From positions 4,207,001-4,271,000 of the forward strand of contig OY282353.1 in NCBI GenBank assembly GCA_958295465.1: a DNA stretch of 64,000 bases, written 5' to 3'. The notes beneath the pieces were generated by a model. That model saw only the letters and a program-made list of their open reading frames with translations. It had not been told where the DNA came from and made no database searches. This DNA is from an uncultured Gammaproteobacteria bacterium. Its GTDB lineage: Bacteria; Pseudomonadota; Gammaproteobacteria; HK1. Made by a program: the position numbers and the translations under genes. Positions 54,124 to 63,438 of the stretch are shown in pieces. Position 1 is the stretch's first letter; every line of letters begins with the position of its first letter.

Positions 54124-56370
54124 ATGGGCACTTTCGGAGACGCGATGGGCCGGGATTCCACAACCCCCCGGGATTCCATAAACCCCTTTGTCTTATGGGG
54201 CAATTTGCTGCTGGACGACCCCGGAGTCGGCCTCGACGATCTCCTCTCCGGACGGGGCGCGCGCGGTGCGCAGCAACGCGCGGAGCCCGAGGATTTCCTC
54301 GCGGATCTCCTGGCCCACCCGGTCTGGGCAGGGGCGACACGTGAGAGGTTGATCGGGAAGTTGGATACGGCTTTGCTGAATTGGCTCAAGGCACGGTTCG
54401 GCTGGTCTTTATCCGACATCGGCACGTTCGGGACGCGAGCCTATGCAGCCCAGATGTCGGACGCCCTGACGGTCGCCGCACGGTTGCCCCTGACGGATAC
54501 GGCGCAGGATCTCATCCACGATCAAGCCATATGGGACAACCGCTTCCGCGGCCTTCGCTGGCCCGGTGACATCGACCTGCTCCGACAGTTCAACCTGGTG
54601 CTGGCACGACATCAAACCGACACTCGCTTCGTGTCCCGCTGGTTCGCTACGTGTGACGATGCCGCCTGGGGCAGCCCCCACTGGCGGACCGATCTGAGCA
54701 CCGGTCTCCTGGGGCTGAGAAAGCTCCCGGAAACGGCCGATACCGAACCGGAGAGAAGGGTGGCTGCTGCGCTGGCGCGGTTCGGGGTGCTGGCGCTCGA
54801 ACGAGGAATGAATTCCCTGGAAGTCGAGGCCACGATTCGGCGCCGGGCTGCCACCTTGACCGTGCTGTATCCCCGCCATGAAGGGCATTGGCAGGATGTC
54901 TGGGGCAGAGTGCTCGAAGGCCTTCCATCGTCGATCCAGGAAAATACGTCCGCCATGCTTGCGCATTGGCTCGGCCCTGTGCCGACCCGAGGAGGCGCCG
55001 GTGACGTACGGCCGCTCGGAGGCCGTCAACGGGTTGCCGATCGTGTCGCCGTACACCGAGCTCCGCTACCCGATGCGGAGAGACGTCATCAAATTGCAGG
55101 CAAAATAAACAGAGCGCAGTCCCTGTATGACGGGCTTTGGAAAGAAACACAGACGCTGATTCGCGAACACTGGCTCTATGCATCGGTGTCCGGCGAGACA
55201 TACTACGCCGTTCGCACCACCCACAATCTTTACGATCGGATCCTGCAGCTCCGGCCGGCCAGGGCGTGTCTCGCCGAAATGCACGTTCGGACCTTGCAGG
55301 CTATCGAGGCAGAGCCGGGAAACCCATACATCTGGGATCTCTGGGCGAAGGTGCTCTCTGCATCGGGCCGGGACGAGACCTCCCTTTCGGTCCGGTGGGA
55401 ATCGGCGCGAAGGTTTCCGGAAGACTGTGTGCTCAGAAATTCGCTGGCCGAGGCTCTGCGGGAACACGGCCGAATGCCACTCGCGGAGCATCTGCTCCGG
55501 GAGACCATGCGGGACTTCCCGAACGACGAAGTATGCCGGGACATACTGGCCAGACTGTTGATCTCGACCGGGCGCAGGGCCGAGGCGGAGGATCTGCTCA
55601 GGGAGGCCATTCGGAACTTCCCGAAGAACGAAGTATTCCGGAACATGCTGGACGAATTATCGAGCACGACCGAACGCCATGAGGATCGTGGCGCGGAAAC
55701 CGATGCCGCTACGAAGGGTCGACTCGCCGCTCCCGGACAAGCAGAGGAACAGGAAATCGAGGGTGACAGCGGCGGGATGGATTCGGCGATCCGGACATAT
55801 CTTGGTCGATTGATGGATCAGGTTCCTCTGCTGGAAGCCTACTTTGCGCCTTCGGCGAGCGCGAGTGACGCCGGCGCCATGCTCGAAACGCCAAGTCCGG
55901 AGACGGCTCTGCCCCTGGAGCTCGCACTGGTGGCGGCGCACAGAGCCGGACGGATGGAAGGCTCCGGACGCGAATATCTTGAAACTTGGGTAAAGGCACG
56001 CCCCTTGTCCTACAGTGCACGGCTGCTACTCGCCTGGCGGGGAGGGGAAGGCAATGGACTGGACGATGCGGCCATGTCCGGAATCTCCGCGGATTTTCCG
56101 GAAAATCACCACTGGAACAAGTGGTTGTGCTACGGATTCGTCTCCGGGGAAGAACGCGGCAAACTTCGGCGGGAGGCCATGAACGGCGGAGATGGCAACG
56201 GCAAGACTTCCTGGCGAGGGCGCTTGAGCGTGGTCTACCCGGACTTGCAGACGGAGGGGGAAAGCAATGAAGATGGGATGAGCCATGACCCGGTCGCGAT
56301 GAGGCGGCTGCTGGAGGACGTTGCCTTCGCCGGCGCCGATCGGACCGTGCCCAGCATCCCGCTCCCATGA
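54124..56370 (+). CDS. Large TPR-containing protein of unknown function
   Basis: 748 residues. The middle (about 400-530) holds tetratricopeptide-like repeats with the recurring HLLRETMRDFPNDEVCRDIL and DLLREAIRNFPKNEVFRNML pattern. The N-terminal 380 residues (DDPGVGLDDLLSGRGARG, HPVWAGATRERLIGKLDTAL) match nothing I can name. No signal peptide or membrane segment, no enzyme motif. Starts soon after the preceding unknown gene and runs to the right border of the insert. Likely a protein-interaction scaffold that works with the upstream protein. Confidence 0.65.
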   Translation: MGTFGDAMGRDSTTPRDSINPFVLWGNLLLDDPGVGLDDLLSGRGARGAQQRAEPEDFLADLLAHPVWAGATRERLIGKLDTALLNWLKARFGWSLSDIGTFGTRAYAAQMSDALTVAARLPLTDTAQDLIHDQAIWDNRFRGLRWPGDIDLLRQFNLVLARHQTDTRFVSRWFATCDDAAWGSPHWRTDLSTGLLGLRKLPETADTEPERRVAAALARFGVLALERGMNSLEVEATIRRRAATLTVLYPRHEGHWQDVWGRVLEGLPSSIQENTSAMLAHWLGPVPTRGGAGDVRPLGGRQRVADRVAVHRAPLPDAERRHQIAGKINRAQSLYDGLWKETQTLIREHWLYASVSGETYYAVRTTHNLYDRILQLRPARACLAEMHVRTLQAIEAEPGNPYIWDLWAKVLSASGRDETSLSVRWESARRFPEDCVLRNSLAEALREHGRMPLAEHLLRETMRDFPNDEVCRDILARLLISTGRRAEAEDLLREAIRNFPKNEVFRNMLDELSSTTERHEDRGAETDAATKGRLAAPGQAEEQEIEGDSGGMDSAIRTYLGRLMDQVPLLEAYFAPSASASDAGAMLETPSPETALPLELALVAAHRAGRMEGSGREYLETWVKARPLSYSARLLLAWRGGEGNGLDDAAMSGISADFPENHHWNKWLCYGFVSGEERGKLRREAMNGGDGNGKTSWRGRLSVVYPDLQTEGESNEDGMSHDPVAMRRLLEDVAFAGADRTVPSIPLP

Positions 56371-56568
56371 CTGCAAAGGAATTTCGCTTGTCGATGATGA
56401 CGGCACTACCGTTCATGCCTCAAGGACCAGGACCGTCTTCCCGGCTGGAAGCGAAGGTACGTCGCGATCCGTCATCGTGAACCACCGCCCGCGTCACCGC
56501 GCCGGCGCCTGCCCTTCCGAACCCACCACCTCGCAACCCGCCACCACCATTCAATCGCTGCCGCCACC

Positions 56569-57891
56569 ATGCAATCGGTCGATACCCTGATCGAAGCCCG
56601 CTGGGTGCTCCCGGTCGAGCCGGAAGGCGTGGTGCTGGAGCATCACACCGTGGTCATCGACGATGGCCGCATCGGCGCGGTCCTGCCCCACGCGCAGGCG
56701 CGCTCGGCCTTTTCCGCGAACCGGACCGTCGAGCTCGGCGAACACGTGCTCCTGCCGGGGCTCGTCAACGCCCACACCCATGCAGGAATGACCCTGCTGC
56801 GGGGCTTCGCCGACGATCTGCCGCTGATGCGCTGGCTCGAAGAGCACGTCTGGCCGGTCGAGCGGCGCTGGGTCAGCGAGGAGTTCGTGCGGGACGGGAC
56901 GATGCTCGCGGTCGCCGAAATGTTGCGGGGCGGCACGACCTGCTTCAACGACATGTACTTCTATCCGGGCGAGGCGGGGCACGCAGCGGCGGCGGCCGGG
57001 ATGCGCTGCGTGCTCGGCATGATCGTGCTCGACTTTCCCTCGGTGTGGGCGAAGGACGCGGGCGAATACCTGTCCCGCGCGACGGAGATCCACGACGAGT
57101 TCCGCTCCCACCCCCTGGTCGATACCGCGTTCGCCCCGCACGCGCCGTACACGGTGTCGGACGGGCCGCTCGAACGCATCCGGACCCTGGCCGACGAGCT
57201 GGACGTGCCGATCCACATCCATCTGCACGAGACGGCCGGGGAGGTGGAGGATGCGCTCGCGCGGGGAGACGTGCGCCCGTTTGCACGCCTGGACCGGCTG
57301 GGGCTCGTGTCGCCGCGGCTCATGGCGGTGCACATGACGGCGCTGGAGGACGGCGAGATCGGCCGGCTCGCGGAGTGCGGCGCGCACGTGGTGCACTGCC
57401 CCGAGTCCAACCTCAAGCTCGCGAGCGGCTTCTGCCCGGTCGCGAAGCTGCTCGCGGCGGGGGTCAACGTCGCGCTGGGCACCGACGGTGCCGCCAGCAA
57501 CAACGACCTCGACATGATCCAGGAGATGCGCACCGCGAGCCTCGTCGCCAAGGCGCTCGCCCGCGACGCGACCGCGGTGCCCGCCCACCGGGCGATCGCG
57601 ATGGCGACGATCGCGGGCGCCCGTGCGCTCGGCAAGGATGACGCCATCGGCAGCCTCGCGCCCGGAAAGGCGGCGGACATGATCGCGATCGACCTCTCCG
57701 CGATCGAGTCGCAGCCGGTGTACGACGCGGCCTCGCAAGTGGCGTTCTCGGCGTCGCGGCGGCAGGTCAGCCACGTCTGGATCGCCGGCCGCCCGGTGCT
57801 CGCCGAGGGAGCGCTTCTCACCGTCGATGAAGGCCAGGTGCTGGAACGGGCGGCGCATTGGCGGCAGCGGATCGGCGGGGAGCCGCGATGA
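56569..57891 (+). CDS. mtaD: 5-methylthioadenosine/S-adenosylhomocysteine deaminase
   Basis: 440-residue amidohydrolase-superfamily protein (TRZ/ATZ group). Metal site HTH (His69, His71) in LVNAHTHAGM, HLHETAGEVEDA, and LGTDGAASNND with the final Asp. Deaminates MTA/SAH. Together with mtnA it supports methionine salvage. The gene keeps its normal neighbour order with ubiG and gph, although a 2.6-kb insert now parts it from ubiG. Confidence 0.92.
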   Translation: MQSVDTLIEARWVLPVEPEGVVLEHHTVVIDDGRIGAVLPHAQARSAFSANRTVELGEHVLLPGLVNAHTHAGMTLLRGFADDLPLMRWLEEHVWPVERRWVSEEFVRDGTMLAVAEMLRGGTTCFNDMYFYPGEAGHAAAAAGMRCVLGMIVLDFPSVWAKDAGEYLSRATEIHDEFRSHPLVDTAFAPHAPYTVSDGPLERIRTLADELDVPIHIHLHETAGEVEDALARGDVRPFARLDRLGLVSPRLMAVHMTALEDGEIGRLAECGAHVVHCPESNLKLASGFCPVAKLLAAGVNVALGTDGAASNNDLDMIQEMRTASLVAKALARDATAVPAHRAIAMATIAGARALGKDDAIGSLAPGKAADMIAIDLSAIESQPVYDAASQVAFSASRRQVSHVWIAGRPVLAEGALLTVDEGQVLERAAHWRQRIGGEPR

Positions 57892-57994
57892 GTCTCGACC
57901 CTCACCCATCGGAGCGGGCTTGCCACCGCGTCGGGACTCGGCTGCTACGACTTCGGCGCGGCCCGGGCCGCGTCGAGGCATTGCGCCGGCGCTT

Positions 57995-59038
57995 TCAGAG
58001 CGGATAGCCGAGACGTTCGAGCCCCGGCCTGCACGCTTCGGCGAGTGCGGCCCGATCAACGGCTCCGAGCTTCTCGAACTTCGACGGCGTGGGCCGCGGA
58101 ATCGCGGACACCTCGCGCAGCCATACCTCGTCTTCCAGATCCGACCCGATGAAGCGGATGAGACGCCGGATTTGAGCGTCCGGCGCCGCCTGCACGTCCT
58201 CGAACCTGACGTTCAACAGCCGCCCGGTCGGGAGGTGGCCGAGCATGCGGTTCCCCCTCTCGATCATGGCGCTCCAGAGCATCCCGAAATGCGGGAGGGT
58301 CAGACTGTCCCAGGGCAACCGTTCCGGGGTGCACAACACCCTCGTCAACGGCTCCAGCCGGAAGCTGAGTCGTTCCCAGTGCTTCCCTCGCGCCAGGGAA
58401 GTCATGGCGTCGAAGCCGAACGACCGAAGCGCCAGCATGGTCGCCGCGATCAAGCGAAAGAGGTAATGGCGGCTCATCGAGATGGCCGTTTCCCGCCCGT
58501 CGCGGAACACGTGGATCACCCGCGCATCGGGAAACTCGTGCAGCAGTCGGGACGCGAACAACAAGGAGCCACCCGAACGCTCGACCCAGACGGTGCAGCC
58601 GAAGCGTTGGCACAGCCATTCGAAGAGATGCCGGAAGTGGCCGGCAGGCGGCTGCCGGGGTTGATCCCGGACGACCGGCTCGATCTCATCGAACAGCTCC
58701 TCGTACCGTTCGGTGAGGTGCGGGAGCGTGGCGCACAGGATCGGAGGCACGTCGTGCTGCGAGAAGCGGGCGAGCGGATCGTCGAGAGGATAGAGCAGCT
58801 CCTCGTACCGTCCGCGCAACATGAGGCGGGTTCGATGCTGTTGCCGGCTATAGAGGTTCCACATCCAGTTCCCGGTCGGCCGGCGACGGCTGAACGATCG
58901 GATCCCGATGTAGCTGATGAACTCGGAGAGGCTGAGAACGCGCGGATGCCGGTTCAGGATGTTCGACACCATGGTCGAGCCGCAGCGTCCGGTGCTGAGA
59001 ACGAAGACGGGGGGACCCGCGACGGAAAGCCCTACCAC
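57995..59038 (-). CDS. Sulfotransferase family protein
   Basis: About 347 residues. PAPS 5'-phosphosulfate loop FVLSTGRCGSTMVSN near the N-terminus and the 3'-phosphate region ARVIHVFRDGRETAISMSRHY are intact. Cytoplasmic. GTG 59038 overlaps the end of the DUF2236 gene and has GGAGA about 10 bases upstream. It is a different lineage from the broken sulfotransferase of the RiPP locus. Acceptor unknown. Confidence 0.8.
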   Translation of the reverse strand: MVGLSVAGPPVFVLSTGRCGSTMVSNILNRHPRVLSLSEFISYIGIRSFSRRRPTGNWMWNLYSRQQHRTRLMLRGRYEELLYPLDDPLARFSQHDVPPILCATLPHLTERYEELFDEIEPVVRDQPRQPPAGHFRHLFEWLCQRFGCTVWVERSGGSLLFASRLLHEFPDARVIHVFRDGRETAISMSRHYLFRLIAATMLALRSFGFDAMTSLARGKHWERLSFRLEPLTRVLCTPERLPWDSLTLPHFGMLWSAMIERGNRMLGHLPTGRLLNVRFEDVQAAPDAQIRRLIRFIGSDLEDEVWLREVSAIPRPTPSKFEKLGAVDRAALAEACRPGLERLGYPL

Positions 59039-60201
59039 GGGCTGGTCTTCTCCGCCTCCAGCCGATCCGGCAACCGGTAACTGAGATCGGGGATCATGGA
59101 AGCGTCGAGCAGGAAGGCGAAGTTGTTCCCGCGCCAATGTCCGGCCATGCGCGGGGCCAGCCGGTGGGCAACCCCCAGGATGCCGCGCTTCCACCGCAGC
59201 CATGCCAGCAGCCCTGCCGTCCGCTGCCGGGGAAACCGCAGTCGATCGGCCACTTCGTTGCCGAGCAGGGCACGGGAGACCCGGAATACGTGAAGCGCCA
59301 TTTTCCGCTGCTCGACCGGATCGACGACGCCGGCCACCTGAGGCACGGCGTTGACCAGCGCATTTGCGATGACGGCCGATTCGTCGCCGGGAGGCGGTTC
59401 GCAGGCGGTGGCGATCCGGTGCAGCTCGGCGGTTCTCGATTCGTCGCCTTCGAACAGAAGCGGCTCCGGAGAGCCGATCAACCATGAGGCGTAGCGCCAT
59501 ATCTGCATGAAGCTGGCACGGGACTCGGCGCCCGGACGCGCTCCGAGCCGCTCTGCCTGCCACAGCATCGTTGCGGAGAAGTTGGCCGAAGAGAGCGCCA
59601 TGTGCGCGGCGCTGAGCGGCACGCCGAACTCCGCCTCGTCCCAATTGCCCGAAACGCGAAGAAGCCGCCGAACCTGCGCATGCACCAGCCGGATGCGCAC
59701 GGACAGCTTCCAGCCTTCGCCGTGCCGTTCGAGCGCGCCCGGAAGCATGATCTCGATGAAGTGCCGGGTGTTCTGCCGAATGCGGCGGAGGCCGTGCGTG
59801 GTCTTCACCCGGCCCGTCATGTAAAACGCCTTGCTGATCAACGTGGCGGCGTTCTGCAAGGTGACGACGAAGAACGCGGGGATGAACAGGTCCGAATACT
59901 CGTGGAAGGCGCGGCAGCCGGCATGGACCGAGTCCGGATCGAACCATGGGGGCGGCGTCTCGATCCTCTCGAAGAACTCCCGAAGTGCCAATGGCGCGTC
60001 CGCCAGGGCCTTTGAATCCTGTTCCATGCCGGCCTGGATGAACCGATGCGCCTCCCGCTGATCGAAGGAGGCCAGCGCGTCGACGACGTCATCGGCTTGC
60101 GGATCGCCGACGGCCGTATGCTCGACGTATTCCGCGGCAAGCTCGGGATTCAGCGCCCGCGCTTTTTCGTATCCGCTCCGATATGCCGAGGGGATCTTCA
60201 T
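59032..60201 (-). CDS. DUF2236 (MpaB/latex-clearing oxygenase-like) protein
   Basis: 389 residues of the all-helical DUF2236 family, some of which are haem b oxygenases (rubber oxygenase Lcp, MpaB). PPPWFDPDSVHAGCRAFHEYSDLF, FYMTGRVKTTHGLRRIRQNT and RIRLVHAQVRRLL carry the family pattern with the conserved HAQVRR. ATG 60201 has GGAGG. Coupled to the sulfotransferase by overlap, so oxidation followed by sulfation of one compound is plausible (inference). Confidence 0.8.
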   Translation of the reverse strand: MKIPSAYRSGYEKARALNPELAAEYVEHTAVGDPQADDVVDALASFDQREAHRFIQAGMEQDSKALADAPLALREFFERIETPPPWFDPDSVHAGCRAFHEYSDLFIPAFFVVTLQNAATLISKAFYMTGRVKTTHGLRRIRQNTRHFIEIMLPGALERHGEGWKLSVRIRLVHAQVRRLLRVSGNWDEAEFGVPLSAAHMALSSANFSATMLWQAERLGARPGAESRASFMQIWRYASWLIGSPEPLLFEGDESRTAELHRIATACEPPPGDESAVIANALVNAVPQVAGVVDPVEQRKMALHVFRVSRALLGNEVADRLRFPRQRTAGLLAWLRWKRGILGVAHRLAPRMAGHWRGNNFAFLLDASMIPDLSYRLPDRLEAEKTSPW

Positions 60202-60557
60202 TGGGCCTCCGAGGGTATTTTGTGGTTCCAATGCTTTGAAGCTACTCTGTTTCAGTGGGCAGTCAAGAGCCTGGGTTCCATGCAGCATCCTGGTATGTCT
60301 TCTTTGAAAACCATCAAGGACCGTCGCCCGAGGCAGGGAAGGATGGCGCCGATGACTTCAGAGGGCTCGATGCAGGCGATGAGGCGCAGTCGGCTTCCAC
60401 GGTGGGGGCAGCGTTCCATTTCATGCAAAGCCATTGTGAGCCGCACACGAGCTTCCGGCCGGGGGCGGGCCACCCGTGCAAGGCGCCTCCCCGTCCATCC
60501 GGGCCGGACGTCCGGGCGGGCGGAGTGCCGGCGGCAGCGGATCGGGGGGGAGCCGCG
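60202..60557. other. Border region with degenerate repeat
   Basis: 356 bases between the divergent DUF2236 and ubiG genes. The last 60 bases repeat the mtaD/ubiG junction. A GGGGGAG ribosome site for ubiG lies at 60545-60552. Confidence 0.45.
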
Positions 60558-61301
60558 GTGAGCCTCGACCCTCCATCGGCGGGCACGGCGGGTACGGCAG
60601 GCGCCAACGTCGACGAGGACGAGGTCGCGAAGTTCTCCGCCCTCGCCTCGCGCTGGTGGGATCCGGACGGCGAGTTCCGCCCGCTGCATCGGCTCAATCC
60701 GATCCGCACCGACTACGTGGCGAGCCGCGTCGATCTCGCCGGTGCGAGCGTTGCCGACGTCGGCTGCGGCGGCGGGCTGCTCAGCGAATCGCTCGCGGCC
60801 CGGGGCGCGGTGGTCCTGGGCATCGATGCGTCCGCGGACACCCTCGCGGCCGCCCGCGCGCACCTGGAGGAGTCGGGCCTCCACGTCGACTATCGCGCGA
60901 CCACCGCCGAGGCGCTCGCCGATTCCCATCCGGGGCGCTTCGACCTCGTCACCTGCATGGAGCTGATCGAGCACGTGCCGGACGCCGCCGGTCTCGTCGC
61001 CGCGTGCGCGCGGCTCGTCCGCCCGGGGGGGACGGTGGTCTTCTCGACCATCAACCGGAACCCCAGGTCCTACGCGCTCGCGATCGTCGCGGCCGAGTAC
61101 GTCCTCGGCATGCTTCCACGGGGCACCCACGACTACGCCCGCTTCGTGCGGCCCTCGGAGCTCGCGGCGTGGGGCCGCGCCGCGGGCCTGCGGCTCGCCG
61201 ACGTCACCGGCGTCGCCTGGTCCGCCCTCACGGACCGCTTCCGGCTGCGCCGGGATCCCGCGGTCAACTATCTCGCGGCGTTCGAGGCGGATGCAGGCTG
61301 A
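60558..61301 (+). CDS. ubiG: Ubiquinone biosynthesis O-methyltransferase
   Basis: 247 residues. NVDEDEVAKFSALASRWWDP (UbiG N-terminal signature), SAM motif VADVGCGGGLLSESLA and VTCMELIEHVPD. Does both O-methylations of ubiquinone synthesis. GTG 60558 follows GGGGGAG. Overlaps gph by 11 bases. Confidence 0.94.
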   Translation: MSLDPPSAGTAGTAGANVDEDEVAKFSALASRWWDPDGEFRPLHRLNPIRTDYVASRVDLAGASVADVGCGGGLLSESLAARGAVVLGIDASADTLAAARAHLEESGLHVDYRATTAEALADSHPGRFDLVTCMELIEHVPDAAGLVAACARLVRPGGTVVFSTINRNPRSYALAIVAAEYVLGMLPRGTHDYARFVRPSELAAWGRAAGLRLADVTGVAWSALTDRFRLRRDPAVNYLAAFEADAG

Positions 61302-61995
61302 CGCGGCGGAGCCGGCGCGGCGGCTCGAAGCGGTACTCTTCGACCTCGACGGCACGCTGGCCGACACCCTCCCCGATCTGGCCGGCGCCCTCGAAGCGGT
61401 GGCCCGCGAGACCGGCGCCGGCACGGTGGACGAGGCGCGGCTGCAGCCTCTGGTGTCGCGCGGCACCCGGGCGATGCTCGCGAGCGTGTTCGCCCACGAA
61501 TCCGACCACGCGCGGCTCGACCACGCGCGGCGCCGGTTCCTCGAACGCTACCGCGAGGGCGTCGCGGTCCGCACCCGGCTCTTTCCCGGAATGGACGCGG
61601 TCCTGGACACCATCGAACGGCGCGGCGGGCGCTGGGGCGTCGTCACCAACAAGCACGCCTGGCTGACCGAGCCGCTGCTCGAAGCCCTCGGCCTGCGCCG
61701 GCGGGCGGCGTGCGTGGTGAGCGGCGACAGCGCGGCGCACCCCAAGCCCCACCCCGCCCCGTTGCTGCTCGCCTGCGAGCGCCTGTCCATCGCGCCGGGC
61801 GCCGCCGCCTACGTGGGAGATTCCCGCTCCGACGTCGAATCGGGCCGGGCCGCCGGGATGGTCACCCTGAGCGCGGGATGGGGCTACTTCGACCCTGACG
61901 ATCCACCGGAGAGCTGGGGGGCCGACGTGGGCGCCGGCACGCCGGGCGACTTGCTCGACTGGGTCCGGTCGGCGCTCGCCGGGCGGGGAGGATGA
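61291..61995 (+). CDS. gph: HAD-family phosphatase (Gph or MupP type)
   Basis: 234 residues. HAD motifs FDLDGTLADT, VVTNK, HPKPHPAP and YVGDSRSDVESG. Annotated as phosphoglycolate phosphatase in many genomes; the gene in this place after ubiG in Pseudomonas is MupP (MurNAc-6-P phosphatase of the peptidoglycan recycling path), so that function is an equal candidate. Translationally coupled to ubiG. Confidence 0.88.
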   Translation: MQADAAEPARRLEAVLFDLDGTLADTLPDLAGALEAVARETGAGTVDEARLQPLVSRGTRAMLASVFAHESDHARLDHARRRFLERYREGVAVRTRLFPGMDAVLDTIERRGGRWGVVTNKHAWLTEPLLEALGLRRRAACVVSGDSAAHPKPHPAPLLLACERLSIAPGAAAYVGDSRSDVESGRAAGMVTLSAGWGYFDPDDPPESWGADVGAGTPGDLLDWVRSALAGRGG

Positions 61996-62111
61996 TCTCC
62001 GGAGCCGGCATGGATCCTTGGCGTTCCGATCTCATGTAAGGTTCCGAAGGAATTCATGGACGCATTCCAGGTTCCGGGGATGCCGGAGCGGACAAGCAAC
62101 GAGAACTTCCC

Positions 62112-63281
62112 ATGCGCGCGCTCGACAGCATCACCGTCAAGGGATTCAGGAGCATTGCTTCCATCGAATGCCTGCGCCTCTGCCCGATCAACGTGCTGAT
62201 CGGCGCGAACGGGTCCGGCAAATCCAATTTCCTGGAAATCTTCTCGTTCCTTCACGCCATCCGCGCCGGACATCTGCGAAATTATGTGTCCAGGGCGGGA
62301 GGAGCCGACAGAGTCCTGCACTTCGGCTCCAAGGTCACGCAGGAGTTGACGATCCACGTTTCATTCGAGGACAGCAGGCATGAATACGGCATCACGCTTG
62401 CCGCATCCGATACCGACGAGCTCTATCCGCTGTCACTCTATCCGCTGTCAGAGGATCTTTTCTTCTGGAAGAGGGAGAAGTACTCCAAACCCGTTCGGCG
62501 AGGGCTTTCCCGAAGCGGTGGCGAAGCCGGGATCAGCGATCCCGAGAGAAACAGGAGAAACATGATCGGCCGATACGTCCGCGAGCACCTCGATCGCTGG
62601 CGTCTCCATCATTTCCAGGACACGAGCGCCACGTCGCCGATCAGGAAGACGACCGACCTGAACGACAACCACCATTTGCGCCCCGACGGATCGAATCTCG
62701 CGGCGTTTCTGTATTACTTGCAGCGCAAGCATGAAGCCTCATACGACATGATCCGGCGTACCGTGCGGCTCGTCGCGCCGTTCTTCGATGATTTTCACCT
62801 CCGACCCCAGGCGCTGAACGAAGACAAGATCCGTATCGAGTGGCTTCACAAGGGATCCGAGGCGTACTTCGATGCCGCCTCGCTCTCCGACGGCTCGCTC
62901 CGGTTCATCGCCTTGGCGACGTTGCTGCTTCAGCCGGTATCGCATCGCCCCTCGGTCATCCTTCTGGACGAACCCGAGCTGGGGCTGCACCCCCGCGCGA
63001 TCACGGCTCTGGCCTCCTTGGTCAAGCAGGCTTCGGTGGAGACCCAGATCATCCTTTCAACGCAGTCGCCGCTGCTCCTGGATCACTTCCGGCCGGACGA
63101 CGTACTCGTCGCCGAGAGGATGAACGGCGCCACGGAGCTGACCAGACTCAACGGAGCGGACCTCGACAGGTGGCTGCAGGACTACAGCCTCGGCCAGCTC
63201 TGGGAGAAGAACGAGCTCGGCGGCCGCCCTGTCCCGGAGGGAGTGGACGGAGGACCCCCGACATTGACCCCGGAGCGGTGA
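62112..63281 (+). CDS. AAA (RecF/OLD-like) ATPase of a putative defence pair
   Basis: 389 residues. Walker A GANGSGKSN (31-39), ABC-type signature SLSDGSLRFIAL, Walker B VILLDEPELGLHPRAI, and the D/H-loop LSTQSPLLLDHF. This is the AAA_21-type ATPase that often precedes a TOPRIM-like DUF4276 protein. Its partner begins 157 bases further on, with a repeat element in between. Likely acts as the sensor/motor of a two-gene anti-phage module (inference from family context). Confidence 0.82.
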   Translation: MRALDSITVKGFRSIASIECLRLCPINVLIGANGSGKSNFLEIFSFLHAIRAGHLRNYVSRAGGADRVLHFGSKVTQELTIHVSFEDSRHEYGITLAASDTDELYPLSLYPLSEDLFFWKREKYSKPVRRGLSRSGGEAGISDPERNRRNMIGRYVREHLDRWRLHHFQDTSATSPIRKTTDLNDNHHLRPDGSNLAAFLYYLQRKHEASYDMIRRTVRLVAPFFDDFHLRPQALNEDKIRIEWLHKGSEAYFDAASLSDGSLRFIALATLLLQPVSHRPSVILLDEPELGLHPRAITALASLVKQASVETQIILSTQSPLLLDHFRPDDVLVAERMNGATELTRLNGADLDRWLQDYSLGQLWEKNELGGRPVPEGVDGGPPTLTPER

Positions 63282-63298
63282 CGGTGGCGGACCCGGCA

Positions 63299-63407
63299 GG
63301 CTCGAATGGAACAAAACCGTTGTTCTCCCCTCATCCGCTGCGCTGGTTGGGGCGCCTGCGATTCCGCACAGCGAAATCGCCAAGCGACCGCGCCAGCGGT
63401 CGCCGCT
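63299..63407 (+). repeat. Dispersed palindromic repeat, copy B
   Basis: Same design as 14021-14159, in the opposite orientation: GGCTCGAATGGAAC at the left end, the hairpin GCGACCGC-GCCA-GCGGTCGC at the right end. Length 109 bp. It lies between the AAA ATPase and DUF4276 genes. Confidence 0.75.
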
Positions 63408-63438
63408 CGAAGGGAACAGGCAGGGGAGGAGCCCTGCA

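Larger units (their letters stand above)
57852..60583. repeat. Imperfect direct repeats bordering the mtaD-ubiG insert
   Basis: About 60 bases at 57852-57913 and 60521-60583 match at about 85% (core GGCGGCAGCGGATCGGSGGG then GAGCCGCGRTGAGYCTCGAC). The stretch covers the end of mtaD and the start of ubiG; the left copy still reads MSLDP like a ubiG start before it dies. Confidence 0.75.
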
